A stretch of DNA of 64,000 bases from Marinomonas sp. MED121. Its GTDB lineage: Bacteria > Pseudomonadota > Gammaproteobacteria > Pseudomonadales > Marinomonadaceae. The number at the start of each line of letters is the position of its first letter. Position 1 is the stretch's first letter. A program made the translations under genes and the position numbers. Shown here piece by piece: positions 17,895 through 27,612 of the stretch. The stretch is taken from positions 857,079-921,078 of the forward strand of contig NZ_CH672429.1 in the NCBI RefSeq assembly GCF_000153025.1. Direction: 5' to 3'. The notes beneath the pieces were generated by a model. It saw only the letters and a program-made list of their open reading frames with translations. It searched no databases and was not told the DNA's origin.

Positions 17895-17914
17895 AACATT
17901 CACCTTTAATATTT

Positions 17915-18157
17915 TTAGATTTGATTCTGTAAATAGTCGTACTTAGCTTCTAAAGCCCTGACTTCCTGAGATCTGTTTAAGCCGCTTTCTATTTCAATAG
18001 AGTTATATTGAATATTTAAACTATCAAGATGTTTTTCAATAGCTGTCACGCTTCTTTCAGCATCTCTTACTTCATCAGCATAATCACTTGCTAATACATT
18101 ATTTGTAGCTAAACCAAAAGTTAATAAAGCCAAAGCTGGATAAATAATTTTTTTCAT
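17915..18157 (-). CDS. Small secreted coiled-coil protein, array member 2
   Basis: An 80-residue protein whose mature part (SDYADEVRDAERSVTAIEKH, then GLNRSQEVRALEAKYDYLQ) matches members 3 and 4 closely, but whose signal peptide (MKKIIYPALALLTFGLATNN) is like that of member 1. This looks like an exchange between repeat units. The ATG at 18157 follows TAGGTGA at good spacing. Confidence 0.82.
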   Translation of the reverse strand: MKKIIYPALALLTFGLATNNVLASDYADEVRDAERSVTAIEKHLDSLNIQYNSIEIESGLNRSQEVRALEAKYDYLQNQI

Positions 18158-18188
18158 TTTAATCACCTATATTTAAATTAATATATTA

Positions 18189-18431
18189 TTAAAGTTGATT
18201 TCTTAAATAGTCATACTTAAGCTCTAGTGCTTTAACTTTTTGAGAGCGATTTAAACCATTTTCAATTTTAATTTCATTATATTGAACATCTTGAAGATCC
18301 AATTGCTTTTTAATAGCAGATACACTTCTTTGAATATCTTTTACTTCATCAGCATAATCACTTGCAAGAACTGAGTTTGCTGCTAAACCAAATGCTACTA
18401 CTGCTAAAGTTGAAGAGATAATTTTTTTCAT
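18189..18431 (-). CDS. Small secreted coiled-coil protein, array member 1 (promoter-proximal)
   Basis: An 80-residue protein and the first gene of the array. The signal peptide MKKIISSTLAVVAFGLAANS is followed by SDYADEVKDIQRSVSAIKKQ, then GLNRSQKVKALELKYDYLRN. I chose the ATG at 18431 since AGGAAT stands 8 bases before it, while the ATG two codons earlier is too close to that site. The promoter of the array should lie in 18432-18560, but I see no clear -35/-10 pair. Function unknown. Confidence 0.8.
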   Translation of the reverse strand: MKKIISSTLAVVAFGLAANSVLASDYADEVKDIQRSVSAIKKQLDLQDVQYNEIKIENGLNRSQKVKALELKYDYLRNQL

Positions 18432-18851
18432 TTTCATATTCCTATTTAATTTTGTTAAACACTTTATTTAAAAAGTAAGTTGTCGTTCGATGAGAGATAT
18501 AATAGCGTTTAAAAAAATAATTAAAATAGCATTTAAGACGCTTCCCTCGTGTTTACGAATTTGGCAAATCTTGGTGCTAAATTTGATAAATGTGCACATA
18601 TTATGATGAATATGCACATAGATAGGAGAGAATTGAAAATATGTACGAAATGTTGATGAATAGGCTTGGTTTAGCCTTTATTTAGGAGAAATACTGCCTG
18701 TTTTTATGACATAAATAGCATCGCTAATAGCTTAATGTCATGAAGAAGATGAAAACCACATGACATCTTGCACAATTGAAGTAACTGAAAAAGCAGACCT
18801 TAGTGAAGGCTCAGATTTATGCATGGGTAATAGGGTCAATTTTTATTATCT
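18432..18851. other. Intergenic region upstream of the array, with an inverted repeat
   Basis: This 420-bp stretch contains no supported gene. It should carry the leftward array promoter. An inverted repeat, TGTGCACATATT (18591-18602) and AATATGCACA (18609-18618), is the clearest structure. A short rightward frame of 14 codons at 18641-18685 follows AGGAGAG but has no gene behind it and is not called. Confidence 0.5.
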
Positions 18852-19502
18852 TCAGCCTATCAGCCAGACTTTTTCATCAAAGAATTGATAGCCTTTAGCT
18901 GCATATTTCGAATTTAGTTCATATAGGCTTTGCTCAAACACAGGGCTAAGCTGTGAAGGCCAATAATTTGCCACTTCCTCATCACACACATTAAAAGGTG
19001 GGCTCTGCGCCAGTTTATTTTGATCCTGATAAGCATAATCAAGGGTTACTAATAAAATTATAGCATCTGGCTTTAGCCTTCTCTTGAGATGCTGGCTATA
19101 AGCAACTCTCATATTTGCAGGGAAAGCAACTAAGGCAGCCCTATCATAACAAGCATCAAAATCCGATTGCTTAAATTCAAAGAAGTCTTGCTGAACAAGC
19201 AGAATACTTAGCTCTTTTGCTTGATAATACATCACTCCGTTTTCAAGCGCTCGATTGTAAGTTAACCGATTCTCCTTAAAAAAATCTTTAATAGCGACCT
19301 CAGAAAGCTCTACACCAACAACCTTTAAGCCTTGTTGAGCTAACCAAACAAGGTCTTTACTTTTTCCACATAAAGGCACTAGAACCGTCTTACCTTGAGC
19401 AAGTTTAGGCCAAAACTCAATTAACAGCGGATTCACCTCCTCTAGATGAAAACCAATCTGTCCTGTCTGCCACTTTTCTATCCAAAATTTATTATTTTGC
19501 AA
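18852..19502 (-). CDS. tpm: Thiopurine S-methyltransferase family protein
   Basis: A cytoplasmic SAM-dependent methyltransferase of the bacterial TPMT family, which in other bacteria methylates thiopurines, selenium and tellurium compounds. The N-terminus FWIEKWQTGQIGFHLEEVNP, the SAM-binding VLVPLCGKSKDLVWLA (near residue 41), GVELSEVAIKDFF and CYDRAALVAFP are diagnostic, and length (216) is normal. The start is TTG: TAGGGTATAGG lies upstream and there is no ATG near the family start. It stands alone, divergent from the ybaM-like gene. Confidence 0.92.
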   Translation of the reverse strand: MQNNKFWIEKWQTGQIGFHLEEVNPLLIEFWPKLAQGKTVLVPLCGKSKDLVWLAQQGLKVVGVELSEVAIKDFFKENRLTYNRALENGVMYYQAKELSILLVQQDFFEFKQSDFDACYDRAALVAFPANMRVAYSQHLKRRLKPDAIILLVTLDYAYQDQNKLAQSPPFNVCDEEVANYWPSQLSPVFEQSLYELNSKYAAKGYQFFDEKVWLIG

Positions 19503-19595
19503 ACCTATACCCTAATCCAAACATGATTTTTTTAATCCTTGATGGTCACTATGGTATATTCCACTAAATTAAAATCAAACGTTAATGAGCCCAAA

Positions 19596-19754
19596 ATGCC
19601 CTTAGATAATGCCCCAAAACATATAAAATTAGCTGTCGATTTAATCGAGATCTTAGAAGAGAATCAGATAGATGAAAAAACAGCGATTAAGGCCTTAAAA
19701 ATAGTATTAGATGACTACAAAGCTAAGCTCGCTCAAAAAGAAGGATTAGATTAA
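19596..19754 (+). CDS. YbaM-like small protein (DUF2496)
   Basis: A 52-residue cytoplasmic protein that matches E. coli YbaM closely: MPLDNAPKHIKLAVDLIEIL, then LEENQID and a C-terminal LDDYKAKLAQK. I placed the start at 19596 because family members begin at this Met; the frame stays open to 19539, but the upstream residues do not belong to the family. The ribosome site is weak. Function unknown. It is divergent from tpm with 93 bp between them. Confidence 0.75.
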   Translation: MPLDNAPKHIKLAVDLIEILEENQIDEKTAIKALKIVLDDYKAKLAQKEGLD

Positions 19755-19898
19755 ATAAGGTTAGACTTTAAAGCACTTCCCTGTCACACATAGACACAGT
19801 TCTAAAAAGCACAGCCAAGGATTCAGTAACAAATTCCCTCTACGATTAAAGTGCAAGAGAGATCATTCAAATTCCCACGAGATAGGCTTATCACTAGT

Positions 19899-19946
19899 CT
19901 CTTAAGCTCTTAACCTCTTAACCTCTTAACCTCTTAACCTCTTATT
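19899..19946. repeat. Short tandem repeat: about six copies of an 8-bp unit (CTCTTAAC)
   Basis: Units run in phase from 19899: CTCTTAAG, then four perfect CTCTTAAC (19907-19938), then CTCTTATT. It lies in the gap between the ybaM-like gene and the 3' end of the unknown gene at 19957. It has the same 8-bp period as the long tract at 16491 but an unrelated sequence. Confidence 0.9.
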
Positions 19947-19956
19947 TTTAAAATAG

Positions 19957-20628
19957 TCAGTTAGATGCCTTAGCAGAAAAGCCCATTATTAACTTTTTTA
20001 GGTTTAGCTCAAGGTTTTTACAGGACTCATCGTTCCATGGATAATTGGAAAGCCGTTCAAGGAAAAGATGCCTTTTACAAGTGACTTGATACTCTTCAGG
20101 TAAATACGCCTGAGACAGACACGTCTTTCGCAAAAGAGATGGTTGAAACGGGTTACTCACAAATCTCTTATTAAGTGGGGGCTTAGTAGAAGTACCAAGA
20201 CGAAGATGAGCATTTTCAATCAAGCTAACAACCTGCTTGTTTGCTCCTTTCTCTTGCCAAAATAGGGTTAACTTTGAATCATCCTGGATACAATCAATTA
20301 GCCTTTTAAGGGAAAGCTTCATTTGATTTTGCTTGCCTAATGCATCATTCACAAAGTCAAACGCAAACAAGCCTCTGCTACTTGTTTGATCGTATTCAAA
20401 CCATATGGCAAGAAGCCTAGTTTCTTTTTTCCAAGCGATTAGCTGCTGCCTTAAACTATTAATAGCAGTAAGCCTAGTTAAACTAAACGGATTAAGTCGA
20501 ATGACACCCAATCTTTTGCCATGATTTAACGGATACTCAAAGCTAACATAATCAGGAGTCGAGACATCTGACGCCAGAGGAAAGTATCGATTTATGGCTC
20601 CTTTATTTATGGTGTTAGATAGCACCAT
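19957..20628 (-). CDS. Unrecognised protein of about 223 residues
   Basis: I do not recognise a family. The protein is mostly hydrophilic, without signal peptide or membrane helices, and fairly basic. Visible segments are SFEYPLNHGKRLGVIRLNPF near residue 30, LLAIWFEYDQTSSRGLFAFD around 75 and a C-terminal RHLFLERLSNYPWNDESC. The start is uncertain: the ATG at 20628 has GGGAATAAC upstream at workable spacing, the ATG at 20643 has none, and the frame is open to a TTG at 20688. It follows the der terminator, so it is probably transcribed on its own. Confidence 0.55.
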   Translation of the reverse strand: MVLSNTINKGAINRYFPLASDVSTPDYVSFEYPLNHGKRLGVIRLNPFSLTRLTAINSLRQQLIAWKKETRLLAIWFEYDQTSSRGLFAFDFVNDALGKQNQMKLSLKRLIDCIQDDSKLTLFWQEKGANKQVVSLIENAHLRLGTSTKPPLNKRFVSNPFQPSLLRKTCLSQAYLPEEYQVTCKRHLFLERLSNYPWNDESCKNLELNLKKLIMGFSAKASN

Positions 20629-20736
20629 GAGCGTTATTCCCATCCGTTCAAAAATTGAGTAGATAGAAATAACATTTATGCTAGACAATCAAAATGTTAA
20701 AAAATTGCTATTTTAATGACATAAAAGCGCATATAA

Positions 20737-20765
20737 AAAAAGCAGCTATAAATTAGCTGCTTTTA
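20737..20765. terminator. Terminator downstream of der
   Basis: The stem AAGCAGCTA (20740-20748) pairs with TAGCTGCTT (20754-20762) around a 5-base loop. The flanks are A-rich on the left and T-rich on the right, so it can act in both directions. It lies about 50 bp after the der stop codon. Confidence 0.8.
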
Positions 20766-20812
20766 AGAAGGTATATCAGTAATAGAATTGCTAACTTATT
20801 TTAAAGCTTCAA

Positions 20813-22177
20813 TTAGCCTTTACCAGTACCGGTACGCCAATGTTTTTTAGGGGCATAAGGGTTTTCAGAACTCTTAAACTCAAAAGTAATAGGTGTGCCT
20901 GTGATATTAAGCACTTGGCGAAACTTATTCTCTAAGTATTTTTTATAACTACCTGGTAAGGCATCGACTTGGTTACCGTGAATAACGATTCTAGGCGGGT
21001 TAGAGCCACCTTGGTGAGCATAACGTAACTTGATCCTTCGCCCTCTTACAAGCGGAGGCTGATGCTCACTGATAATGTCTTCCATGATGCGCGTTAGACG
21101 GTTAGTAGACCATTTTGCATAACAAGACTCATAGGTCTCATCAATGGTATCGTACAAGTTACCAACAGCCGTACCGTGAAGCGCTGAGATATAATGCACT
21201 TTAGCATAAGGAACAAACCCTAAACGACGCTCAACTTCTGTTTTAATTCGCTCTTTAGAATACTGATCAAGTCCATCCCATTTATTCACAGCAATAACAA
21301 GGCCGCGTCCTGCATCGATTACATACCCTATCATATGCAAATCTTGTTCAACCAAGTCTTCATGACCGTCAATCACAACAATCACAACGTTAGCATCTTG
21401 AATGGCTTTTAACGTTTTAACAATGGAGAACTTCTCAACCGCTTCTTTAATGTGTTTACGACGACGAACACCTGCAGTATCAATTAAGGTGTATTCTTTC
21501 TCATTACGGATATAGGGGATATAAACACTGTCACGAGTCGTACCAGGCATATCATAAACAACGACACGGTCTTCACCTAGCATACGGTTAACCAGAGTAG
21601 ATTTACCCACATTAGGTCGACCTATCACACCAATACGCGTCCCTTTTGACTCAATATCAATCTGACCTTTCGCTTCTTGAACCTGCTCTGCAAAAGGTAA
21701 CATGCAGATATCAATGAGTTTATGTACACCTTTACCATGGGATGCAGCAATAGGATGAAGGTCTCCTAAACCTATGCTGTAAAAGTCCGCTAAGGCAACG
21801 TCTTCATTAATACCATCTGTCTTATTTACCACCATAAAAGTGGGTTTATTAGAACGGCGTAAATGATTGGCGATCATTTCATCAGCTGGGTTTAGACCAT
21901 GGCGTCCATCCACAAGGAAAAGAACGGTATCTGCCTCTTCAATCGCAAGTAAGGACTGACGAGCCATCTTTTCATCAATCCCCATTTCATCACCACTGAT
22001 ACCGCCAGTATCAATAACAATAAATTCATGTTCACCAATACGACCATCCCCATATTTACGATCACGAGTTAGACCGGGATAATCAGCAACAAGCGCATCT
22101 CGAGAACGGGTTAATTGGTTAAACAGAGTGGATTTACCAACATTGGGTCTACCAACCAATGCAATAACTGGAATCAT
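20813..22177 (-). CDS. der: Ribosome-assembly GTPase Der (EngA)
   Basis: An essential GTPase with two tandem G domains that helps 50S ribosome assembly. G1 motifs [14 protein letters not shown] (residue ~8) and [14 protein letters not shown] (residue ~190) mark the two domains, with DTGG and DTAGVRRR as G3 motifs and NKTD and NKWD as G4 motifs. The C-terminal KH-like domain contains the typical [18 protein letters not shown] segment. Length (454) is normal. It follows bamB in the same direction, with a hairpin in the 115-bp gap. Confidence 0.97.
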   Translation of the reverse strand: MIPVIALVGRPNVGKSTLFNQLTRSRDALVADYPGLTRDRKYGDGRIGEHEFIVIDTGGISGDEMGIDEKMARQSLLAIEEADTVLFLVDGRHGLNPADEMIANHLRRSNKPTFMVVNKTDGINEDVALADFYSIGLGDLHPIAASHGKGVHKLIDICMLPFAEQVQEAKGQIDIESKGTRIGVIGRPNVGKSTLVNRMLGEDRVVVYDMPGTTRDSVYIPYIRNEKEYTLIDTAGVRRRKHIKEAVEKFSIVKTLKAIQDANVVIVVIDGHEDLVEQDLHMIGYVIDAGRGLVIAVNKWDGLDQYSKERIKTEVERRLGFVPYAKVHYISALHGTAVGNLYDTIDETYESCYAKWSTNRLTRIMEDIISEHQPPLVRGRRIKLRYAHQGGSNPPRIVIHGNQVDALPGSYKKYLENKFRQVLNITGTPITFEFKSSENPYAPKKHWRTGTGKG

Positions 22178-22194
22178 TTTTTTACCTTTATAAA

Positions 22195-22240
22195 TACAAA
22201 GTGGCTAGCATCTCATATGAAGACACTAGCCACTTAAAAA
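22195..22240 (-). other. Hairpin between bamB and der
   Basis: AAGTGGCTAG (22199-22208) is perfectly complementary to CTAGCCACTT (22226-22235). In the leftward direction it is followed by TTTGTATTTAT, a poor T-tract, so it may be a weak terminator or an attenuator before der rather than a strong stop. Confidence 0.5.
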
Positions 22241-22292
22241 ACCTTATTCGACTTTATCAAAGAGGAAGCAAGAGCTTTCGCAACAAACTTAA

Positions 22293-23426
22293 TTAGAAAG
22301 TCAAAGCGGTTACATGTTCATTTGGCGTAAGTATAAACAATTGTTCACCATTAGACACCATACGACTGCCTACTGGTAAGTTTTCATCTGCCAATTTATA
22401 AGCAATGATCTCACCTGAGTCTTTATCAAGCAGATGTACATAGCCACCTCGATCAACCGTTGCAATATACTCGTTAAACACAACAGGCGAATTGAGATCT
22501 CTATCAAGCAGTTTATCTTGCTCCCAAACGAGGTTGCCAGACTTAGCATTTAACGCATATATCTTGCTATCTTGATCAATCACAATCACAAGATCATCTA
22601 TGATAGCGGTTGATAGCGCACTTGGAATGCTGCGTTGCCACAAAGCATCGCCATTGCTGATATTAATTGCACTAATTGTACCATTATAAGCGGTCGAAAA
22701 GAGGGTTTCACCAGAAAGTAATAAACGCCCATCAAGATCCGAAAGTCGCTCAATTTCATATTTACCTTCAGGCTTACCCACTTCAAATGACCATGCAGGT
22801 TTGCCGTTAAGCAAGCTATAAGCTTTTAATTGTCCATTAGCAAAACCCGCCATGACTTTGCCATTGGCGATAACAGGAACATTCGTACCTCTTACCGATA
22901 AAGCTGGCACTGTCTCTTTTGTTCGCCATAGTGTTTCACCAGTATTAGCATTTAATACACTTAACCAACCGTCAGATGTTTGCACTGCAAGCTTTCCAGC
23001 TACCACAGCCACCTCAGATAGAATTTCTGAGGTAAGGGTTTTTCGCCAAATTTCTTTATCTTGAGACAAAGAAACGGCTATCAGCTCAGCTTCATAGGTA
23101 GAGACATAAACTAAATCGCCTCCTTTTGCTAAACCTGCACTAAGAGGTGTTTCAATGCGAGTGCGCTTAATTCTATGACCGTCCGTTGCATCTAACTGAT
23201 ATATCACACCGCGTTTAGTGGCTAAAAACAAAGCATTATCTTCAAGGACGATATTAAAGCCTTCACTAGACTCACCAAAAGCACCGTCCACGCCACGTCG
23301 CCAGCTTGTTCTTAAATCAACAAGGTTCTCCATGCTTTCAGGTGCAGCTAAAGGGAGACGAACTTGTGAGCAAGCCTGTAAAAAAATAGCACTAAACAAA
23401 ACCAATACAATAGACAGCTTTTTCAC
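22293..23426 (-). CDS. bamB: Outer membrane assembly lipoprotein BamB
   Basis: BamB is the beta-propeller lipoprotein of the BAM complex that inserts outer-membrane proteins. The N-terminal lipoprotein signal ends in LQAC, with Cys at residue 19. The rest consists of repeated PQQ-like blades (for example VYVSTYEAELIAVS, LAVQTSDGWLSVLNANTGE, LFSTAYNGTISAINISNGDA). Length (377) is normal. The start is GTG with AGAGAG upstream. It follows yfgM by 5 bp, so the two are cotranscribed, as in most gammaproteobacteria. Confidence 0.95.
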   Translation of the reverse strand: MKKLSIVLVLFSAIFLQACSQVRLPLAAPESMENLVDLRTSWRRGVDGAFGESSEGFNIVLEDNALFLATKRGVIYQLDATDGHRIKRTRIETPLSAGLAKGGDLVYVSTYEAELIAVSLSQDKEIWRKTLTSEILSEVAVVAGKLAVQTSDGWLSVLNANTGETLWRTKETVPALSVRGTNVPVIANGKVMAGFANGQLKAYSLLNGKPAWSFEVGKPEGKYEIERLSDLDGRLLLSGETLFSTAYNGTISAINISNGDALWQRSIPSALSTAIIDDLVIVIDQDSKIYALNAKSGNLVWEQDKLLDRDLNSPVVFNEYIATVDRGGYVHLLDKDSGEIIAYKLADENLPVGSRMVSNGEQLFILTPNEHVTALTF

Positions 23427-23431
23427 GAATT

Positions 23432-24073
23432 TTAACTCTCTACTAAATCTTCAAGTTTAATATCTAACAAAGGATTCTGCGCTTGTGACGACATAGCAGT
23501 ACGTGCCGCTTGATAAGCGTCTCTTGCTTCTTTTTCTTTACCTTGCGCAAGCAGTACATCACCTTTCAACTCAAGCTTTAGGCTATCGAATTCAGTCAAA
23601 CTAATATTTGCTAATTGCGTTAGGGCCTTATCAAGCTCACCTTGATGCACTAATACTTTACTAATTCGTAAATCAGAAATAGCTTTTAGGGTGACATCAT
23701 CTGTGCTTTCTTTCGCTTCGTTTAATCTAGCTATTGCAGCATCATAATCTTCACCAATAACATCGACCTTAGCCTGCAATAAATGGGCAAATGTTGCATA
23801 ACCAGTGTCATCGAAATCATTGACGAGTTGATCAGCAATAAATGACACAGTTTTTAAGTTTTCGTCTTGACTCAAATCAGTGGCAGCTTGGCTCATAGAC
23901 TCAAATAAAGAAGAGGCTTCTGCAAGATGGTTCTCTTGATTTTGCTGCCAAGCTTGAAAGCCAAAATATCCAGCAACACCTAATGAGACTGCCAATACCA
24001 AGGAGGTACCATTTTTCTTCCACCAAGTTTTAAAGGCTTCTATCTGTTCTTCTTCTGTTTTTAGCTCTGTCAC
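23432..24073 (-). CDS. yfgM: YfgM-like ancillary SecYEG translocon subunit
   Basis: A single-pass inner-membrane protein with a periplasmic TPR-like domain that associates with SecYEG and periplasmic chaperones. The N-terminal signature TEEEQIEAFKTWWKKNG is followed by the membrane helix SLVLAVSLGVAGYFGFQAW (residues ~22-42) and alpha-helical repeats. Length (213) is normal. The start codon is GTG, with AGGA 7 bases upstream. It lies between hisS and bamB in the standard order. Confidence 0.93.
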   Translation of the reverse strand: MTELKTEEEQIEAFKTWWKKNGTSLVLAVSLGVAGYFGFQAWQQNQENHLAEASSLFESMSQAATDLSQDENLKTVSFIADQLVNDFDDTGYATFAHLLQAKVDVIGEDYDAAIARLNEAKESTDDVTLKAISDLRISKVLVHQGELDKALTQLANISLTEFDSLKLELKGDVLLAQGKEKEARDAYQAARTAMSSQAQNPLLDIKLEDLVES

Positions 24074-24151
24074 CTAACTATCCTCTTTATTCTATTTGCA
24101 TTTGAATGCAATCTCATTCTTCTGGGTTAGTACCCAACAAACTGATTTAGT

Positions 24152-25432
24152 TCAATTTTGATCTTTAGTCGACAAGTAATCTGCCACCGCATCAATAACA
24201 CAGTTTTTTTGCTCGCCCGTACTCATATCTTTTATTTGGCATATGCCTTCAGCCACTTCATTGTCACCCATAATAAGCGTAAAACGAGCACCTGATGCAT
24301 CTGCTTTTTTCATTTGTTTTTTAAAGTTACCACCACCACAATGACGTAGAATGCGCCAACCTTTATCAGCTTCACGTAATCGCTCTGCCAAGGTAAAGGT
24401 TGCCAGTTCAGCAGCCTCACCCATACTCGCGATAAATACATCCGTCTGAGGCTTTGCGTCGTCAGGGATAAGCTCTAGCGTTTCAAGCAATAAAACTAAT
24501 CGCTCAATGCCCATAGCAAACCCCACAGCAGGCGTTGCTTTACCACCAAGCTGCTCGACCAAGCCATCATAGCGGCCACCGGCGCATACAGTTGCTTGGG
24601 CGCCTAAATGGGTTGTTACCCATTCAAATACTGTTTTACCGTAGTAATCTAAGCCTCGAACTAAACGACTGTTTAATTTAAAAGAAACATTATTTGCCGC
24701 TAAAATAGCTTGCAGACGTTCAAACTCAACTCGTGACTCATCATCAATATGATCAGCCAGGTCAGGCGCATCATTTAGAATTTCCTGAGTGCGAGCATCT
24801 TTAGAATCCAATATACGCAAAGGATTTGAGCTTAAACGACGCTGACTATCTTCATCTAACTCATCTTTAAATTGTGTTAGATATTCAACAAGTGCTGCTT
24901 TATAAGCTTCACGAGCTGCAGCTGTGCCTATCGTATTTAATTCAAGTTCAACATGCTCAAGCAAACCTAATTGCTGCCACAACCTTGCTGTCAAAATAAT
25001 TAATTCGGCATCAATATCAGGAGATGACATACCAAAGGTTTCTACACCAATTTGATGAAATTGACGATAACGGCCTTTTTGTGGTCTTTCATAGCGGAAC
25101 ATAGGTCCCACATACCAAAGTCGTTGCACTTGATTAAACAAGAGACCTGCTTGATCTGCTGCACGAACACAGCTTGCTGTGCCTTCTGGACGAAGAGTAA
25201 GCGAATCACCATTCCTATCGTCAAAGGTATACATTTCTTTTTCAACGATATCGGTTGTTTCACCCACACCACGTTTAAAAAGATCTGTATTTTCAACCAC
25301 AGGAAAACGAATCTGATCATAACCATAACTATCGACGACAGCAGCAACCTTGGCTTCAAGGTATTGCCAAACTGAGGATTGTCCCGGCAGGATATCGTTC
25401 ATGCCGCGAATTGCTTGTATTTTACGTGCCAC
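24152..25432 (-). CDS. hisS: Histidyl-tRNA synthetase
   Basis: A class II aminoacyl-tRNA synthetase that charges tRNA-His. The N-terminus [16 protein letters not shown], motif 2 ([20 protein letters not shown] near residue 113), the histidine-specific [15 protein letters not shown] (near 258) and motif 3 ([16 protein letters not shown] near 305) are all present. Length (426) is normal. The start is GTG, with AAGGA 7 bases upstream. It is 27 bp downstream of ispG. Confidence 0.98.
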   Translation of the reverse strand: MARKIQAIRGMNDILPGQSSVWQYLEAKVAAVVDSYGYDQIRFPVVENTDLFKRGVGETTDIVEKEMYTFDDRNGDSLTLRPEGTASCVRAADQAGLLFNQVQRLWYVGPMFRYERPQKGRYRQFHQIGVETFGMSSPDIDAELIILTARLWQQLGLLEHVELELNTIGTAAAREAYKAALVEYLTQFKDELDEDSQRRLSSNPLRILDSKDARTQEILNDAPDLADHIDDESRVEFERLQAILAANNVSFKLNSRLVRGLDYYGKTVFEWVTTHLGAQATVCAGGRYDGLVEQLGGKATPAVGFAMGIERLVLLLETLELIPDDAKPQTDVFIASMGEAAELATFTLAERLREADKGWRILRHCGGGNFKKQMKKADASGARFTLIMGDNEVAEGICQIKDMSTGEQKNCVIDAVADYLSTKDQN

Positions 25433-25459
25433 TTTGTATTCCTTAAATTGCTAGTGCAT

Positions 25460-26572
25460 CTATGCTTTTGCAATAATTTGATCTAGTTCTTTTTCTTTCG
25501 CTTCAGCTTTTGCTCTAATTTGCTTTTCTAGCTGATCGACAATTTCATGGCTCTGTAACTGATTAGAAGGTTTACCATCTTCATAAACCATATTATTTGG
25601 CGTACCACCGGCTAAACCCAAATCAGCTTCTTTGGCTTCACCAGGACCATTAACAATACAACCGATAACAGCAACATCTAATGGCACCTTAATATCTTCA
25701 AGGCGCTCTTCTAGCTGATTCATGGTTTTAATAACATCAAAGTTTTGACGAGAGCAGCTTGGACAAGCAATAAAGTTAATGCCGCGATTTCGCAATTTTA
25801 AACTACGTAACATATCCCAGCCGACTTTGATTTCTTGCACAGGATCAGCCGCCAAAGAAACTCGCAAGGTATCGCCTATGCCATCCATGAGCAACATACC
25901 AAGGCCGATAGAAGACTTAACCGTACCAGATCTCAGACCACCCGCTTCCGTGATGCCTAAATGAAGTGGATTATCAATTTGACTAGCGATTTTTCGATAA
26001 GCTTCCACTGTCATAAAGATATCAGATGCTTTCAAACTCAATTTGAACTCTTGAAAATCTAGCTCATCAAAAAAACCTATCTGACGAAAAGCAGACTCAA
26101 CCAAAGCATCAGGTGTTGGTTCACCGTATTTCTTTTGTAAATCTTTTTCTAAGGAGCCGGCATTCACGCCAATGCGAATAGGAATACCATGGTGACGAGC
26201 AGCATCAACCACAGAACGAATGCGTTCCTTGCTACCTATGTTACCAGGGTTAATTCTTAAACAGTCCACACCATACTCAGCCACCTTTAAGGCAATTTTG
26301 TAATCAAAGTGAATATCTGCAACCAAAGGCGTGCTAACTTCTTGTCGAATCTTTTTGAATGCTTCTGCCGCATCCATTGATGGAATTGAAACACGAACAA
26401 TATCTGCACCGGCATCCGCAATTGCTCTAATCTGAGCAACCGTTGCGTCAACATCACAGGTTTCAGTATTGGTCATACTCTGTACGCTGATAGGCGCACC
26501 GCCACCTACAGCAACGTCTCCCACCATGATCTGGCGAGACTGACGTCGTTTAATTGGAGATTCAAAGTGCAT
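25460..26572 (-). CDS. ispG: (E)-4-hydroxy-3-methylbut-2-enyl-diphosphate synthase
   Basis: IspG (GcpE) carries out the next-to-last step of the MEP isoprenoid pathway and needs a [4Fe-4S] cluster. The N-terminus [20 protein letters not shown], the [11 protein letters not shown] segment and the cluster ligands CPSCSR (near residue 269) and [10 protein letters not shown] (near 304) are visible. Length (370) is normal. It lies 8 bp after the rodZ-like gene, in the conserved gene order. Confidence 0.97.
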   Translation of the reverse strand: MHFESPIKRRQSRQIMVGDVAVGGGAPISVQSMTNTETCDVDATVAQIRAIADAGADIVRVSIPSMDAAEAFKKIRQEVSTPLVADIHFDYKIALKVAEYGVDCLRINPGNIGSKERIRSVVDAARHHGIPIRIGVNAGSLEKDLQKKYGEPTPDALVESAFRQIGFFDELDFQEFKLSLKASDIFMTVEAYRKIASQIDNPLHLGITEAGGLRSGTVKSSIGLGMLLMDGIGDTLRVSLAADPVQEIKVGWDMLRSLKLRNRGINFIACPSCSRQNFDVIKTMNQLEERLEDIKVPLDVAVIGCIVNGPGEAKEADLGLAGGTPNNMVYEDGKPSNQLQSHEIVDQLEKQIRAKAEAKEKELDQIIAKA

Positions 26573-26580
26573 AACTTTCT

Positions 26581-27612
26581 CTAGTTAAGCTCGAAGCGAG
26601 CTAGGTTTTTTCGAGTGAAAGATGAAAAGTCGAACTCTTCACCTTTATAAATAAGAGAGGAAACACCGCCAGCAAAGCCAAGCACAACCTTGTAAGGGCC
26701 TTGGGCAGTTAATGTAAGACTGGAATCAGCCGTCTTAACACCGGAATAAAGAATACGCCCATTACCATCCCTCACCTCAGTCCAACAATCAGAACTAAAG
26801 TTAATGACTAGATCATCATCATACAAAGGAGGTTGATTGGCTGCAATTTCAGCTTTTTCAGCCAAACTTGGCTCATTAGCAGGTAACGAAATATTATCGG
26901 GATTAACACCAGCATCTTTTAAAATAGCGATTGTTTCTGCAGATAACCCGGTCACAACATCCGCATCTTCGTCTTCGACCTGAGCCACAACTGGCGTAGT
27001 CTCTACAGGAGTAGCCTCATCCGTTTTTTCAACGTCAGTAGAGGTTAAGTTCTGGCTTTCATCAGGGGTTGAAACCGAAGGGGTTGTTTCAGTCGTATCA
27101 ACGGGTGTCTCAGTAGCAATTAATTCTGGTTCAGCAACTCGTGGTGCTTCTTGTACCACTTCATTGTTTGGCTGAATTGCAGGCCGAGTCGAAATAATAG
27201 GAGACTTTTGCATCATGGTAGGCCACCAAAACGCAAGAAATATAAGCATAGCGCCAATAACGACTGACACCAAAATAACGATAGGATCAGCCATCTGTGC
27301 TTGTTTGCCATTTTTGTTAATCGGCTGAACACCCGGCTCATCATCTAAAGCATCATCAAATGCACCTAGAATTCTATCTTCATCTAATTCAATTAAACGA
27401 ACATAGTTTTTTAGGTAACCACGAGCAAAGGTCGCACTTCTAAAATAATCAAACTGATTTGACTCTAATGCTCTTACTTGCTCAATTGGAATCTTTAATT
27501 GAGTCGCTACCTGACGCTCATCAAGATTTAACTCATTTCGTTTACGCTGTAGTTCTTTACCTATATTAACAATGATCTTATTTTCATTGTTTTCTTGAAT
27601 TCCAGATTCCAT
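26581..27612 (-). CDS. rodZ: RodZ-like cytoskeletal membrane protein (HTH_25 and DUF4115)
   Basis: A RodZ-type protein: cytoplasmic Xre-like helix-turn-helix ([20 protein letters not shown], then [13 protein letters not shown]), membrane helix near residues 108-131 ([21 protein letters not shown]), a long acidic Thr/Glu/Pro-rich periplasmic linker and a C-terminal DUF4115 domain ([20 protein letters not shown]). RodZ links MreB to cell-shape control. I start at the ATG at 27612 since AAGG lies 8 bases before it; the frame is open to a TTG at 27639. It overlaps the 3' end of pilF by 29 bp. Confidence 0.9.
   Translation of the reverse strand: MESGIQENNENKIIVNIGKELQRKRNELNLDERQVATQLKIPIEQVRALESNQFDYFRSATFARGYLKNYVRLIELDEDRILGAFDDALDDEPGVQPINKNGKQAQMADPIVILVSVVIGAMLIFLAFWWPTMMQKSPIISTRPAIQPNNEVVQEAPRVAEPELIATETPVDTTETTPSVSTPDESQNLTSTDVEKTDEATPVETTPVVAQVEDEDADVVTGLSAETIAILKDAGVNPDNISLPANEPSLAEKAEIAANQPPLYDDDLVINFSSDCWTEVRDGNGRILYSGVKTADSSLTLTAQGPYKVVLGFAGGVSSLIYKGEEFDFSSFTRKNLARFELN

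Noticed and set aside
18641-18685. Short reading frame of 14 codons after an AGGAGAG site
   Set aside because: No gene follows on that strand within several hundred bases and there is no sign of a leader peptide; chance is enough to explain it.
24152-25375. Antisense and overlapping frames over hisS (105 and 107 codons)
   Set aside because: They are in alternative frames of a fully conserved gene.
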